From contig OW121740.1 of the NCBI GenBank assembly GCA_933228675.1, positions 30,886,132 to 30,950,131 of the forward strand: a stretch of 64,000 nucleotides of DNA. The letters are read 5' to 3'. The position numbers and the translations under genes are program-made. The DNA is from Stomorhina lunata (lineage: Eukaryota; Arthropoda; Insecta; Diptera; Rhiniidae). The notes under the pieces were generated by a model. It was not told where the DNA came from, ran no database searches, and worked only from the letters and a program-made list of their open reading frames with translations. This document shows, in pieces, positions 1 to 13,060 of the stretch (positions are counted from its first letter, which is position 1; every line of letters begins with the position of its first letter).

Positions 1-675
1 TATTATCTAGCCGCAGCATTCTTGGGATGAAAAATAAGATGTAAAAAGTATAAAACTTTAAATAAATATATGTATGGGAAAATGTTTTGGTAAATATTAA
101 ATTGTGCCCGAAAATCGCATTTTAATCGCGAACATGAAAAGGAAGGAGATGAAATTCGGGAACAAATAAGACCATTATTTTCACTGATTAACGAATCCTT
201 AAAAAAAAAATATGAAATATGAACTTTTTCCTAATAAAAAAGATTCAAGTAAAAACTGTATCGTCCGTCACGTAGCGTCCGCAACAATGCATTTGTGGAT
301 TTTTGGTAAAACTGGAAACTTTAAAATATTTTATAAAAGCTGTTTTGTAATCCTCTGATTTTCCTCTATCTTTAATGTATTAGGAATTTTTTTTTATTAC
401 TATGACCGATTTGATGAAAATAACAGAATCACGTGTTGATAAAAAAGTCACTTCCATTTTTTATAGCGTCCGTCACAGCACTTTAAAAGCGAATATCTTT
501 TTGCTCCATGACAAGTATGTAAATTAACAAACTCCATTCGATAGCACAATCGATGGGCTAATATTCCCTTTAAATCTGTGGAAAGATATCTAGTGTAGAA
601 CGACAATGGGATACATTTGAGTACATCAAAATCCTTACAAACATATCGTCCGTCACGCAGGATTAGCCCATATGA
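1..675 (+). mobile_element. Element E copy 1 (CGTCCGTCAC-box element), left part cut by the window edge
   Basis: This stretch aligns along its whole length with 42795-43452 on the same strand, and its last 100 bases also match 49136-49245. It carries three copies of a box with core CGTCCGTCAC, near 261, 465 and 647, about 183-200 bases apart. No reading frame of any size is present, so it is a non-coding repeat or the non-coding arm of a transposon. In copy 2, a TA followed by CAGTGGGGGC lies about 60 bases upstream of the shared part, which resembles a Tc1/mariner terminus. That assignment is an inference. The homology stops abruptly at about 675. Confidence 0.7.
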
Positions 676-2267
676 TTTTTATTTTACTTTTTTAATCAAG
701 ACTGATTCTATTTGGCCTTGTAACTGATAATATTTTTCAATTATTTGTATTCTCCAAATAATTGAAAAATATTAAAAAAAATCTTTAGTATAAAGAAAAA
801 GTTCTCCTTGCTTCTATCCTACTTTGTATTGCCCAAACCAAATCTGTGAAGTTTCATTGCCATTGGCAAATTTCTTAATGCTCGAAAAATTTAAAAATTC
901 TCTATTTGTCCCTCTACTCGAATCTGGATGTTGTACAAAATATCTCGTTATAACAATTATTGATATTGCCATTAACTTATATTATTATAATCGTTATCGA
1001 AATGACAACTCATTGCATTTTTATTTTATTTTCTATTTGAAAAACAATATTTTCCAATTGGCATTTTTTCTATAAAAATCTAGTGCCACACTTTATTCAT
1101 AACAGAGTTCTTTTGAGTGCGGCTTTGTTATTATCATCATAACCGTCAAATGCCACAACACCAATAAGTGTTAATTATGTGGTTAGTGTTTCCCTTTACT
1201 TCTATTTACGAAAACGTTTGTTGTTTTAAAACTCTGCTGCTTTTCCCCCGTCAACATGGAAATGGTTTTATTTCTTGTTTTTTTCCTGATTCTTTTTACA
1301 TTTTGTTGTTTTGTTGCTAAACAACTTTTTTAGCTGTTTTGGTAGAAGTAAAAAATGTTTGCTAAAGTGTAAACAAATAAAAAAAATGTTAAAAGAGATG
1401 AAAAAATTAACATTACATTTTATGTTAACATTTGCTTTGCATTTTTACAGTCTCTCTCCCATTTTATTTAAGAGTGTTATTTCAATAACATTCGTATGTT
1501 ACTCTCTCTAAGTAAATAAGTATGAGTGATACATAATTATAAATAATACGTATACGTCTGGTGTGATTAGTTTAACATTATGTTTCAAGTAATACTATTT
1601 GCATACATTTACACTTTAAATATTTTTCATATTTGGAGCAAAGTAGTAGTTTTACATCACTCAAATTATGTTTATGTCAAATATCATTTAGAAGAAATGT
1701 TATTACCAGGGCAACTTTTTTTAATTCTGCATATAAAAATTTGAAATGTAGATAAAGTCCAATACAAGTAAATGTTTTTGCCAATGCACAGAAGGAAATT
1801 ACGGCCAAAACTCGCACTAATGTTTTTAATTTTTTTTAATTTTAGTGGCAGATTTGAGCTGACATTTCAAACAAATCCCAAATTTTTACCATATTGCATT
1901 GCCTACTAAGGCTGTAATAATTCCTTAAAGTTTGAATATTTGTTTATATTAAACGTCTGCAAGAGTATACAATATTGTTCATCAAAAACGAATACACCAT
2001 AGTAGTACTCAATACTTGTAGTATAAATGAGAGAATGAGTGTAACCGATATTGTCTGCTTTTGTTTTTGCTCATCCACTCTACCCACAAAGTCAGTAACT
2101 GATGCTTTTGCTTATAAGTTGAGAAAGATAAATTTATCTGTTTACAACTGTTTCTTGTTCCAAAATACTTAGATAACTATAAGTATTTATGAGTATTTCG
2201 AATAACTTGTGGTAAATGCAAATACAATTTCGTAGCAATAATGTTTCTATGTTGAAATACTAACATT
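676..2267. other. Unique AT-rich intergenic or intronic DNA
   Basis: No repeat shared with the rest of the window and no credible coding region was seen. Short open frames here start at TTG or similar codons and encode low-complexity, Phe/Leu/Asn-rich peptides, as expected from AT-rich non-coding DNA. The base composition around 1100-1330 is more balanced than in the neighbouring arrays, so this may be genuine host sequence. Confidence 0.5.
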
Positions 2268-3680
2268 TTTCAGTTTTTGTGTGTATATATTTTAATTGAC
2301 TATAAAAATGAATAATATAGATATAAAAGGGAAAAAATTGTCAAAAGAATATAAAATAAGTGAAGTAAGAGTAAAAGTAAAATTTTTTAAGAATTGACAG
2401 TTTTTAAAAATCCTATAATAATAAAAAATTTTTTAAAAAATTTCCTATAAAAAAAAAATTAAAAATTCCCTATTAAATTAAAAAAATTTTAAGAATTTCC
2501 TATAAAAATAAAAGAAAATTAAAAATTTCCTACAAAAACCAGAAATATTTTAAAAATTTCCTATAAAAATTAAGGAAAAATTTTCTTTGAAATTATTTTT
2601 TATCAAATAAAAAATTTTTGAATTTTTTTTTTTTTAATAAGACATTTTTTAAAAATTCCTTATAAAAATTAGAAATTTTTCAAATTTTTTTTTATAAAAA
2701 TAAGAAATTTTTAACATTTTTCAGTGTTTGTGTATATATATTTTAATTGACTATAAAAATGAATAATATAGAAATAAAAGAAAAAAAATGTCAAAAGAAT
2801 ATAAAATTAGTGAAATAAAGGGACGAAGTAGAATTGAAAGTTTTTAAAATCCTATAATAATAAGAATTTTTTTTAAAAATTTCCTATAAAAATAAAAAAA
2901 ATAAAAATTTCCTAAAAAATTGAAAAAAAAAAATTAAAAATTTCCTATAAAAATAAAAATAAAAAAAAAAATTAAAAATTTCCTACAAAAACAAGAATTT
3001 TTTTTTTCTAAATTTTCTATAAAAATTAAGGAAAAATTTTCTTTAAAATTAAAAAAATAAATTCTATCAGATAAGAAATTTTTGATTTTTTTTATAAAAA
3101 TAAGAAATTTTTTAAAAATTCCCTGTTAAAATAAGAATTTTTTCAAATTTTTTTTTTTTTTAAATAAGAAATTTTTTAAAAATTTCCTATAAAATCAGAA
3201 ATTTTTAAAAAGTTCCTATGAAAATAAGAAATTTTTTAAAAACTTCCTATAAAAATAAAAAAAAAAATTAAAACTTCCTGCAAAATTAAGAAATTTTTAA
3301 TTAATTTCCTATAAAAATAAGAAATATTGAATTTCCTATAAAAAAATTTTTAAAAAACTTCATATAAAAATAAAAAAACAAATCAAAAATTTTCTATGAG
3401 GATAAGAAATTTTTGAAAAACTTCCTTAAAAATAAGATTTTTTTAATTTTATATGAAAATAAGAAATTTTTTAAAAATTTCCTATAAAAATAAAAAAAAA
3501 AAATAAAATTTCCTATAAAATTAAGAAATTTTTGAAAAATTTCCTATATAAAATAAGATATTTTTGAAAAATTTCCTATAAAAAGAAGAAATTTTTGAAA
3601 GATTTCTCACAAAAATAACAAATTTTTGAAAAAAACTCCTACAAAAACAACAAAGTTTGGAAAAAAAAAGTATTAAACTA
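2268..3680 (+). repeat. Degenerate AT-rich minisatellite, ~30-bp unit
   Basis: About 1.4 kb is built from a decayed unit of roughly 30 bases, of the form TTTCCTATAAAAATAAGAAA plus a T-rich tail, repeated dozens of times with many indels. A longer block of about 110 bases, containing TTTTAATTGACTATAAAAAT, occurs at about 2268 and again at about 2715. Part of the array was therefore duplicated as a segment of about 445 bases. No coding potential. Confidence 0.85.
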
Positions 3681-4784
3681 ATCGAATGTCGTTTTTATTT
3701 TATCCTATAAGTAAACTTCATACGACATACTATAAGTTATCTATTGTATAACCACTAATACTCATTCCATCCATTTTGCAAAACTATAGGAAAATAAATA
3801 TGTTATTCTCATTGTCTTTTTACCCACTCAGACTTACTTAGTGGGAGAATACAACAATACTCACTTATAACAAAAAACTTAACTACTCATCAATACACAC
3901 TCAAAATGATAAAACACAGAAATGGATATACACGGATGGAACTATGCAGATGTTTAGTTTATATGTTCTTAATAAAAATATTTGTATATATGAACCCATA
4001 TATGAAATTCGCTCAATTTTGAAATACGTGCAAAGTTGTAACTTCTTTTTTGGATTAATATTTTAATCCATTATGCCATTTTTTTTAGTTTCCTTTCTAA
4101 CTCTATGCAAAATGTATACATAAAGATAAGAAACAACAACATTTTTAATTTTGAATGTCCTTTGTATAATTTATTTACGTATATAGGTAGTGGTCACATA
4201 ATTGTGGACGGAATAGGAATTGTAAAATCTGCAAATTTTATATTATTCTAGAACTCGTATTTTTTTTATAAAAATATTCAATGCTTACAGTTTTCCTGTA
4301 GGTTTGTTAGAAGCATACAAAATCATACTATGAGCCCAATATCTCTGAAAGGACATGTCCGATTTTGTCAAGTCGTGTATCGTAGGATAGGTATTATTTT
4401 CATAAATTATCCTATTTAAGTAAATAATTTTTATAATCGCCAGCAACGATTTTTTCAGCATGTTTAGTAGTCTAGCTTTATGTGACTACAGACTTTATAT
4501 TTTCTTAAAAAAAAAACTATTTCAGTTTAACTAAAGGTATATTATTTATATACACTAAAAATTTCAAGAACAAAAGTCAAGAAATGACCAAGTTATTGAG
4601 TTTTGGTCGTATTCTCCCACTGTGCAATGGAAAATGAAAACAACACTGGTTAACAAATTTGAAGAAAATCGTGACAAAATGATTCTGATCCATAATCCAT
4701 ATTTAAAAGTTAAAATATATAGCAAAATTACTATCTTTTGCTTTTTACAAAAAAAACGATGTCACTTCAATTAAATTATTTTGG
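3681..4784. other. Unique AT-rich sequence
   Basis: No gene or repeat shared elsewhere in the window was recognised. A short stretch at 4190-4215 (GTAGTGGTCACATAATTGTGG) resembles the outer end of the Tc1-like terminus at 33925, but no partner end was found. Confidence 0.4.
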
Positions 4785-5510
4785 AAACTGATCACGACAA
4801 CGGCTAAACGAAAGGAGCTAGTTTACTGAAACTTGGCAAAAGCATTTTTCATTTCTGATAAAATTTTGGTCGGTTAACATTTGACCATAGCTCCCGTATA
4901 ACCTCGCTTGTTTGTTAATAAATGACAAATTATAACAGCTATGATGACAAAATATTGTATCTAGAAGTTTTACATAAGCACTAGGCAGCATATAAAATTT
5001 CATCTAAATCGGTTCACATTTAACCATAGCTCCCATATAAAAAACTTACGGAAACAGCCTAAATTCAACCTGAAAGTCACTTACATGCCAGAAAGTAATA
5101 AACTGTAATAGCTTTGACCACTAAATTTAGCACAAGGAAGTCTTATGTGAATGCCAGCCACTGTGCAGAATTTTGCTACAATCGGTCACCATCTGACCAT
5201 AGCTCCTTACGGAAACTTACGGAAACACAAAAATATAAAAAGAAAAAAAGGAGATTTATGTCCGTCTGTCTGTCAGATAAAAGCGCGACAGCTGATAAAT
5301 TGAGTACAATTGTAATATCTATGACGACTAAATTTAGAATAGAGAAGTTTTATGCAACTATTGGTCAGCATATCAAATTTTATAAGAATCGATCTACTTA
5401 TATATTTGACTAAAGCTTTTATATAAAAAACACTCCCGGAAACCAAAAAAATATTTATTAGTGAAATCGGTCAACATTTGGCTATAATTCTTATATATAT
5501 GGGCAAAAAT
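4785..5510 (+). mobile_element. DINE-like family B, internal fragment
   Basis: This aligns with the middle of the B copies at 31299-33135 and 50212-53038. Shared landmarks are AACGAAAGGAGCTAG near 4808, the recurring phrase TTTGACCATAGCTCCC, and a GTCCGTCTGTCTGTCAGATA block near 5260. Both ends of the family are missing, so it is an old fragment. The peptides it could encode are by-products of the repeat. Confidence 0.75.
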
Positions 5511-5940
5511 CAAACAGTTTTTATTTCTTTGAAACCGACTTTCAACTCGAATAATTTTTGTACCCTTAGGAGTTTGGAAAATCGAATTAAAGATCTTGAA
5601 GTCGCAAAAACTTCTGTACACTGAACACGATATCTTAGTTGCGCAAATTTGCGCTTCTAAGCGTAATTGGCATGCAAATTAAAAAAAACGTTAAAAAATC
5701 GATTGAAGCATTCAAGTTTTTCTTCATATTTCGTCTTCTCCTGCATTTGTTTTAATATTTGAACCCAAGTCGTTGTTCTACGAAATAGACACCACACTTA
5801 GGGGATAAATTCACTTCTCTCTAAATTTTAATTTTGTCACTTCTAATACTACTTAATGGCCGCCAAAATTTGAAGCTCGTTTTTGCCACTTTTTAATTTT
5901 TTCCTCATATTTTTTGGCCAACTCAAAGAAATTTAAAAAA
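5511..5940. other. Unique AT-rich sequence between two DINE-like elements
   Basis: No gene, RNA or shared repeat was recognised between the B fragment and C copy 1. Confidence 0.4.
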
Positions 5941-6727
5941 CAAGTAAGAAAGCGCTATAGTCGGTCAAGCCGACCATACGATACCCTTCACCACTAAGGT
6001 CAAAGGTGTTAATTTTCCTGTGTAAAGACAAATATTTGCTAAATTTTGCCATCATACAAACATTTTTTCAAAACTTATATATTCAACCTGTTTCCGTCAT
6101 TTGGACTTATATGAGAGCTAGGGTCAAATGTGGACCGATTATCTCGAAATTTGGCAGATTGATTACAGTTGTTACAGAAATTATGTATGCAAAAAATAGA
6201 CTCAAAATTTCCATTATCTTTAGATTTACGAGTGTTTTAGTGATTTTTTGTCTCATTTATTGCGTTTTTAAAGAAGAATTTGTATGGGAGCTATGGTCAA
6301 ATGTGGACCGATTTAAACGAAATTTGGTACAGTGATTTAAGTTGACATAAGCAGTATTTGTTTTAAATTTCGTGGAAAAATATTGATATTTGTGGCCAAT
6401 ATTCCGGAAAGTGGGACCTATGGGAGGTACCATAAATAATGGACCGATTTTGACCAATTTCAATAGCCATGGTCCCATTATCAAAAAAATGATCTGTGCC
6501 AAATTTCATCAAATTATCTTCAGAATTGCGACCTGTAGTTTGATTACAAGGTTTACATGGGGGTCCAGCCAGCCAGCCAGACGGACGGACATCGCTAAAT
6601 CGACTCAGAAAGTGATTCTAAGCCTATTGGTATACTAAAAGGTGGATCTACGACAAATATTTCTATGCGTTACAAACATCAGCACAAACTTATAATACCC
6701 TTTCCACCTATGGTGGTGAAGGGTATA
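5941..6727 (-). mobile_element. DINE-like family C, copy 1, near full length
   Basis: Read on the minus strand, it starts with TATACCCTTCACCACCATAG and its inverted partner, has a short CCGTCCGTCTGGCTGGCTGG block, and ends with GACCGACTATAG and CTTTCTTAC. Small hairpins lie near both ends. The start, the GTCTG block and the CGACTATAGC-type end match the known plan of DINE-1/INE-1 non-autonomous Helentrons (established family knowledge). Five further copies or large pieces occur in this window, at 13775, 16210, 34581, 47167 and 49915. It has no coding capacity. Confidence 0.8.
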
Positions 6728-7820
6728 AATAGACAAAGATTTGTAGATCTTTCAATTTCGCATTGTTTGATATATATTTCGTTAATGTGCTCTATATAGG
6801 TATAATATACGACAGGTGTAAATGAGGAGTTTTTGAGCGTAAATTTTTCAAAATACCGGTTTTTCGTGGAGCACACTCGCAAATATGAATGAAAATTTCC
6901 AAACTACCGCGTAAACCGAGTTTTTTGCCATTTATCGCCTAAAAACAAAAGCGCACTAAAAAATCATTGTTTGCTAAAATTTTATGAAGATTTTGAAAAT
7001 CGTGCAAAAAAGTGCATATTGGTTTAAATGGTTTTAGAATGCAAACTGAGACAAAATCATATAAGGCATGAAAGCGATGTCATTTATAACCGATTTGCAT
7101 CAAAAGTTTTGCAAAAATCTCTTTATTAACTGAGAACGCGAAAGTTTTATCTAAAAACATTGCAATGAAGCACATCACGAATTTAGCTCAAAATTGATCA
7201 GGAATGGTCTTAAAACTATTCTTTAATAAAGTTTAACCTTAGATTTGAAGCGCACCAAAATATTATAAGGATTAACGATTTTATGGACCAAATAAGAATT
7301 TTATATCTTAGAAAGATATGCACCTATTAAAACTGGTATTTAAATAAAAAATTTTTTTAAATTAAATTTGTCCATAAGTGAAGGCAGCAGAATTTCACTA
7401 AGACTCACATTTTGTCAAATTTCGCGAGAATCGCGGTTAAAAAAATCAAAAAATATTTTTAAAAAATATTTTTTTCACTTGCATAATTTCATTAATTCTT
7501 TGTGTTAAGGCATATATAAACCACCATAATACCATGAAACTACAGAACACCTGAAAATATATAAGTTCTGACAAAATCCACATAAAACTAATAAAAATAA
7601 AATAATTTTTAATATTTTTTTAGAAATTTTTGTTATAAGCGTCATAACTTCTGCGCGCATCGCGTAAAATCATTGACGCGAATGGATTTTACATTCCCTA
7701 AGGTCCCTTAATAGAACCCCAAAAAAAATTTAGTGTGCGATCAAAAAATTTTTTTAATTTTTTTATTTCTGAAAATTAAAACTATTTGATTTTTGTCCAT
7801 ATATATTACATCCCCTTTTT
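6728..7820. other. Unique AT-rich sequence left of element A
   Basis: No gene was recognised. The final 20 bases, ending in CATCCCCTTTT, match the flank of the insertion point inside family B, so a decayed B copy may begin in this stretch. The homology further left is too weak to claim. Confidence 0.4.
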
Positions 7821-7956
7821 TATACCCTTCACCAATAAGTGAAAGGGTATTATAAGTTTGTGATTCCGTTTGTAATTTTTTTATTAGTGATCGTAGACCC
7901 CATAAAAATTATACCGATCGACTCAGAATCGGGAGGAGAATCGATTAAGCGATGTC

Positions 7957-7991
<35 letters not shown>

Positions 7992-10459
7992 CTGTTGAAA
8001 TCAAGTTTCTGAAGCCCCTGGAGGATGGACTTACATAAATTATATATCAGATTTTAGGAAATTCTCCCGCAATGAACGCTAATAAATTTCATTAAAATCG
8101 GTTTATAAACACCGAAAATATCGAAAACATACCGAAAATTAGACGAAAATTTTAAAATTTTTGATTGAAACACACTTTTAAATAACAAGAGAAAAAAGAT
8201 ACTCCTGGTGTACATGTGATAATATGTTATATATCAGATTGTAGGAAATATTTTCCCAAAGCACTCTGTAAAATTTAATCAAAATCGGTCCATAAACAAC
8301 TGAGATATCGCCAAAACACTGAGTTTGATGTATCGCAAATTGCCCAAAGTACACATTAGAGAATGTTTGTTGAAAAAATTAAATGCAGAAATAGGAAAAA
8401 CTATCCTCCTTTAGAACGGACCTACATAAATTTTATATCAGATTTTAGGAAATTCCCCCACCAAGCACGTTATTAAATTTTATCAAAAGCGGTCTATAAA
8501 CAATTGAGATATCGCCATAACACTACATTTGATGTACAGCAAATTGCCCAAAGTACGTGTCTAAGAAATTTTGTTTATATTTTGTAAGTATTGTTTCAGC
8601 GATATCTCAGGTTTTTATGGACCGATTGTGATGAAATTTGACATCGTTCTTTATGGGAGGATTTTCTAAAATCTGATATATATACTCCACAAATCTGATT
8701 ATGAATACCATTCAAATTGTACCGATCAACTCAGAATCGGCACAAGAATCGATTTCGAGACCTCCGTCCGTCTGTCCGTCCGTCTGTTTGTTTGCCCGCC
8801 CGTCCGTCTGTTTGTTTGCCCGTCCGTCCGTCTGTTTGTTTGTCCGTCCGTCTACATGTCCGTCCGTCTACCTGTCTGTCCTTTTTTCTGTTATAGTCAA
8901 GTTTTTGGAGCTCCTGTTTTGTCGATATCTCAGATGTTTATTTTGATGAAGTTTAATAGCGTCCTTCGCAGGGGATTATCTAAATCCTGATGCATTCGGT
9001 AATTTGTGGTAGATATAATTTAGCGTTTAAGCGATGGTGTTTTGATCGACAATGTTGAAATTCAGGGTGGGACAATTCAGGAGCTCCACAAATCTGGTTT
9101 TAGCAGACAGACACACTGCATTTATCTTAATTTTGTGTCTGACTTTTGAACATTATGATAACATTTGAGAATGTAGTTTATATCAAATTATAGGTAATCT
9201 TCCTAGGAAGTACAAAAATGCAGCTAAATAATGATATCCGTTCAAAACCTACATATGTATGTAAGTATCTCACATATCAACAAAAATTTAAATTTTTTAA
9301 TTGCAATTGGGAAAAATCCGTTCACGTTTGATAATTGATCCCGTATAACTTCGCCTAAGGCAATCTCTTAGTAGCTAATAAATGACAAATTATAATAGAT
9401 ACGATGATGACATTTAGTATAAAGACGTTGTACAATATTGATATTCAGGACAATAGCGCCTAAAATAAACTTTCTAGGGGGACAACATTTGACAAAAGTA
9501 TTTCTGATCCCTTGAAAAGTTCGATATTGAAAATGGGCGAGCTCTATTCACATTTAGTGAAATCTCCCATATAAACCCGGCCGGGAATCGATTTAATGCT
9601 GATAAATTAAATCACATTAAAATTACACAAAGAACTAGAGCAAAACTTTCCAAACATCCATCGGACAAATCGAAAGAACTATACATTTCAAATATTATTG
9701 ATGAAGTGTTCATTTTAATTAATTAACTAACTTCAAATTAATAAGTAAACTTTTCCGACGAAGCTGATAACCATCCATTCAAAAGCTATATATTTCACGT
9801 ATGTATCTAAAACTAAGACTGTATACCCTATAATTTTAAGGCTTGTATACATTGACAATCATTGTTAAAGCTTTGACCTAAATCAGTCCGCTAACTTCAG
9901 AGTTTTACATAACTAATCAAGAACTTTTACTAGTTGGATAATTCGTACGAATTAAAGTGCACAACCCTCACTGGGCACAGCGTTTTTGGGTTGCATGTCA
10001 GAATACTTAAACTTCATCAAATCGATGTGCTATTGCAAATCTAAGGGCATCTACATTTTGAAGCATCTTTTCTGCATGGTTTATCTGGTCTATCGAACTT
10101 TATTAAATGTTCGTAAAATATGTGTCTATTTTATTTCGAAGCTACTGGCTGGCTTAAATATGCATTCTCTACTTGTAGTCTAGTAATCATTATCTTTCAC
10201 AAAGGGACCACTTTAGAACCCAAGTGAAGCTTCCCTAGACATCAGCCACCTGCCAAACAAAACCTTTGTGTGCATAACTATTCTAGACGATGACGCCACC
10301 GAAAAGGTTTTCGTTTTCCGACTCTTAATTTTAAAGACTCTTTGCATATAATACTAGTATAACCAAATATTGCTACGAATTACATTAAGTACTTTTGGAA
10401 CACCATTGGTGAAGGGTATCCAAGATTCGGCAAAGCCGAATATACCACTCTTACTTGTT
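7821..10459 (+). mobile_element. DINE-like family A, copy 1, full length (2639 bp)
   Basis: The 5' end is TATACCCTTCACCAATAAGT followed by its own inverted copy GAAAGGGTAT. Two pyrimidine microsatellites (GTCTGTC near 7960-7995, CCGTCCGTCTG near 8760-8880) lie inside. Near the 3' end a hairpin ATTCGGC-AAA-GCCGAAT sits at 10425-10441, 18 bases before the terminal CTTACTTGTT. A nearly identical inverted copy lies at 39487-42100. The flanks rejoin to give a family-B sequence, so it inserted within B at a run of T. Open frames inside, such as a 65-residue one at about 9986, are the same in both copies because the copies are recent, not because of coding selection. Confidence 0.85.
7953..7995 (+). 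repeat. (GTCT)n microsatellite of family A
   Basis: Tandem GTCT/GTCC repeats follow GCGATGTCC, at the same place as in copies near 11947-12020 and 41925-41965. An internal microsatellite at this position is a diagnostic part of DINE-like elements. Confidence 0.9.
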
Positions 10460-10895
10460 ATATCTACAATCAAAAAGATTCGGAGGTACAAGCAGCATAT
10501 TAAGATTATGTATATGGTAGAAGCATTAGGAACTCCTAACGAAATATATGGACCTGTCGTATTACTATCGACTTCTTTATCCTAACTAAATATTAAGCTA
10601 AACGAAAAGTATTTAACAACCATACCCGGTTGCGATAACGAATTTTTTTCAAAGTAAAAATATACTAGGGAAACCACTGACACACTTTTGAATGTTGAAC
10701 TATAAAGCTACTGCAACCGAAGTTAATTCAAATATTTTACCAGCAATATCAACTAGTGTAACAACTTTTATCCAATTTGATCTACGTTTTAAATTTGCTG
10801 CACCCTCGTAGATATATGAGATATGTTTCTAAATTTAATACAACTTGATGGTGGGTATATAAGATTCGGCACAACTTAATATAACCGTTTTATTT
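10460..10895 (+). mobile_element. DINE-like family B, 3' part, displaced by element A
   Basis: It begins with ATATCTACAATCAAAAAGAT and runs to GGTGGGTATATAAGATTCGG and a short T-rich end. This matches the final 430 bases of the B copies ending at 33135 and 53038. Its left edge is the right edge of element A, which shows A landed inside a B copy. Confidence 0.75.
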
Positions 10896-11880
10896 GATTT
10901 TTCAAACTTCACAAGAATATACTAAAATTTGTTGCCTTAATCTCTATTCCTATAGAAGGTACTCAAAATATATAATTGATTTTGTTCAATTTCAAAAGTA
11001 ATGATCCCGCAACTAAAACAAAATGACAGCCAATTGCTCAGAAGGATGGACATCGCTTCATACCTACATGGATGTAGGATATAAAATGATTTATGATTTG
11101 TTTAAACAAATTTATTACATAACATTTAAATATAGTTTTTCCAATTTAATATGATATATTTGTTTTATTTGAGAAATAAGTTTTTAATTTATAGTTTAAT
11201 TAAGTTCAATAAAAATTTAAATTTTTTGCTGTAAATATTTTTATAAAAAATTACAATAACACATTTTCATATAATTTTTTAACAAAATACGTATGTATAA
11301 GTAAGTGTGTAGATTTAATAAAGAGAAAATTAAGCTGAAATCAATTATTTTATTCTTTATATAAAGACATAACTCAAAATTTAAATTTTAAAATTCATAC
11401 CTAAAAATTTTTAATATTTTATTCGTTAGTTAAATTAAATCTATTTTAAACAACTTTTCCGACCATTTTTTTGAGTGTCATGTTTTTAAGTTATCACCTT
11501 GTTCATAATAATGAGCTCTATGTATGTAGATTTTATTTTTTTTTGTTGATTATTTTATACATGATTGCATATAAAGCAGCTTAAAAATAATAAAAATTTC
11601 CATAAATATTTGGATAGATTTAAGCAGCCACAATAAAGTCATAATGAAATTCATTCAATCATGCATGACTAATAATATTTTGACAACAACAGCAACAACC
11701 AATTCCTAAAAATTAATAGTTAGGAATAGCAAAATTTTTGATGTAGAAACATTCACATTTTTGATAAAAATATAACTAACATCAATATAGTTAGATTCAA
11801 CCCAATAAAAATTTTTGGAGAAAAGTTTGGAATCGATTCTCAAAATTACTTAATTTTGAAAATTTTACTTCATTATTATC
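10896..11880. other. Unique AT-rich intergenic sequence
   Basis: No gene or shared repeat was seen. A small run of CAACAACAGCAACAACC lies near 11682. Base composition is AT-rich and of low complexity in places. Confidence 0.4.
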
Positions 11881-11952
11881 AGTGATCGTAGACCCTATAA
11901 AAATTATACCGATCGACTCAGAATCGGGAGGAGAATCGATTAAGCGATGTCC

Positions 11953-12011
<59 letters not shown>

Positions 12012-13060
12012 CGTCTGTCTGTTGAAATCAAGTTTCTGAAGCCCCTGGAGGATGGACTTAAATAAATTATATATCAGATTTTAGGAAATAGTTTCCCAAA
12101 GCACTCTGTAAAATTGGCCCATAAGCAACTGAGATATTGCCAAAACACTGAATTTGATGTATCGCAAATTGCCCAAAGTACGTATTAGAGAATGTTTGAT
12201 GAAAAAATGAAATGCAGAAATAGGAAAAACCATCCTCCTTTAGCACGGACCTACATAAATTTTATATAAGATTTTAGGAAATTCCCCCGCCAAGCACGTT
12301 ATTAAATTTTATCAAAAGCGGTCCATAAACAATTGAGATATCGCCTTAACACTACATTTGATGTATAGCAAATTGCCCAAAGTACGTGTCTAAGAAATTT
12401 TGTTTACATTTTGTAAGTATTGTTTTAGCGATATCTCAGGTGTTTATGGACCGATTGTGATGAAATTTGACATCGTTCTTTGTGTGAGGATTTTCTAAAA
12501 TCTATACTCCACAAATCTGATTACGAATACCATTCAAATTGTACCGATCAACTCAGAATCGGCAGGAGTATCGATTTCGCGACCTCCGTCCGTCTGTTTG
12601 TCTGTCTGTCCGTCCGTCTGTTTGTTATTTGTGGTAATTTGTGGTAGATATAATTTAGCGTTTAAGCGATGGTGTTTTAATCGACAATGATAAAATTCAG
12701 GGTGGGACAATATCCTAAAATTTTGTGTAAAATCCAGGAGCTCCACAAATCTGATTTTAGCATTAATCTTAATTTTGTGTCTGACTTTTGAACACTATGA
12801 TAACATTTGAGAATGTATTATATATCAAATTATAGGTAATCTTCCTAGGAAGTACAAAAATGCAGCTAACTACATGATATCCGTTCAAAACCTACATATG
12901 TATGTAAGTATCTCACATATAAACGAACATTTAAATTTTTTAATTGCAATTGGGAGAAATCCGTTCACGTTTGACAATTGATCCCGTATAACTTCGCCTA
13001 AGATACGATGATGACATTTAGTATAAAGACGTTGTACAATATTGATATTCAGGGCGATAG
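11881..13060 (+). mobile_element. DINE-like family A, copy 3, truncated and decayed
   Basis: It aligns with A copy 1 from the GATCGTAGACCC segment onward. A long GTCTGTCTG array lies at 11947-12020 and a shorter second array near 12585-12625. The 5' TATACCC end and the 3' hairpin end are both missing, and there are internal deletions, for example around the second microsatellite. It runs into a family-B fragment. Confidence 0.8.

Noticed and set aside
4190..4215. Possible second Tc1-like terminus (GTAGTGGTCACATAATTGTG)
   Set aside because: No TA-flanked partner end and no transposase remnant were found nearby. The match is too short.
7953..8880. (GTCT)n arrays as possible CRISPR-like or regulatory arrays
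   Set aside because: They are simple microsatellites at the same position in every copy of a DINE-like element. There are no spacers.
9986..10183. 65-residue open frame, identical in the inverted copy at 39763-39960
   Set aside because: Both lie inside near-identical element A copies and begin at TTG. Identity reflects recent copying. There is no domain or ATG context.
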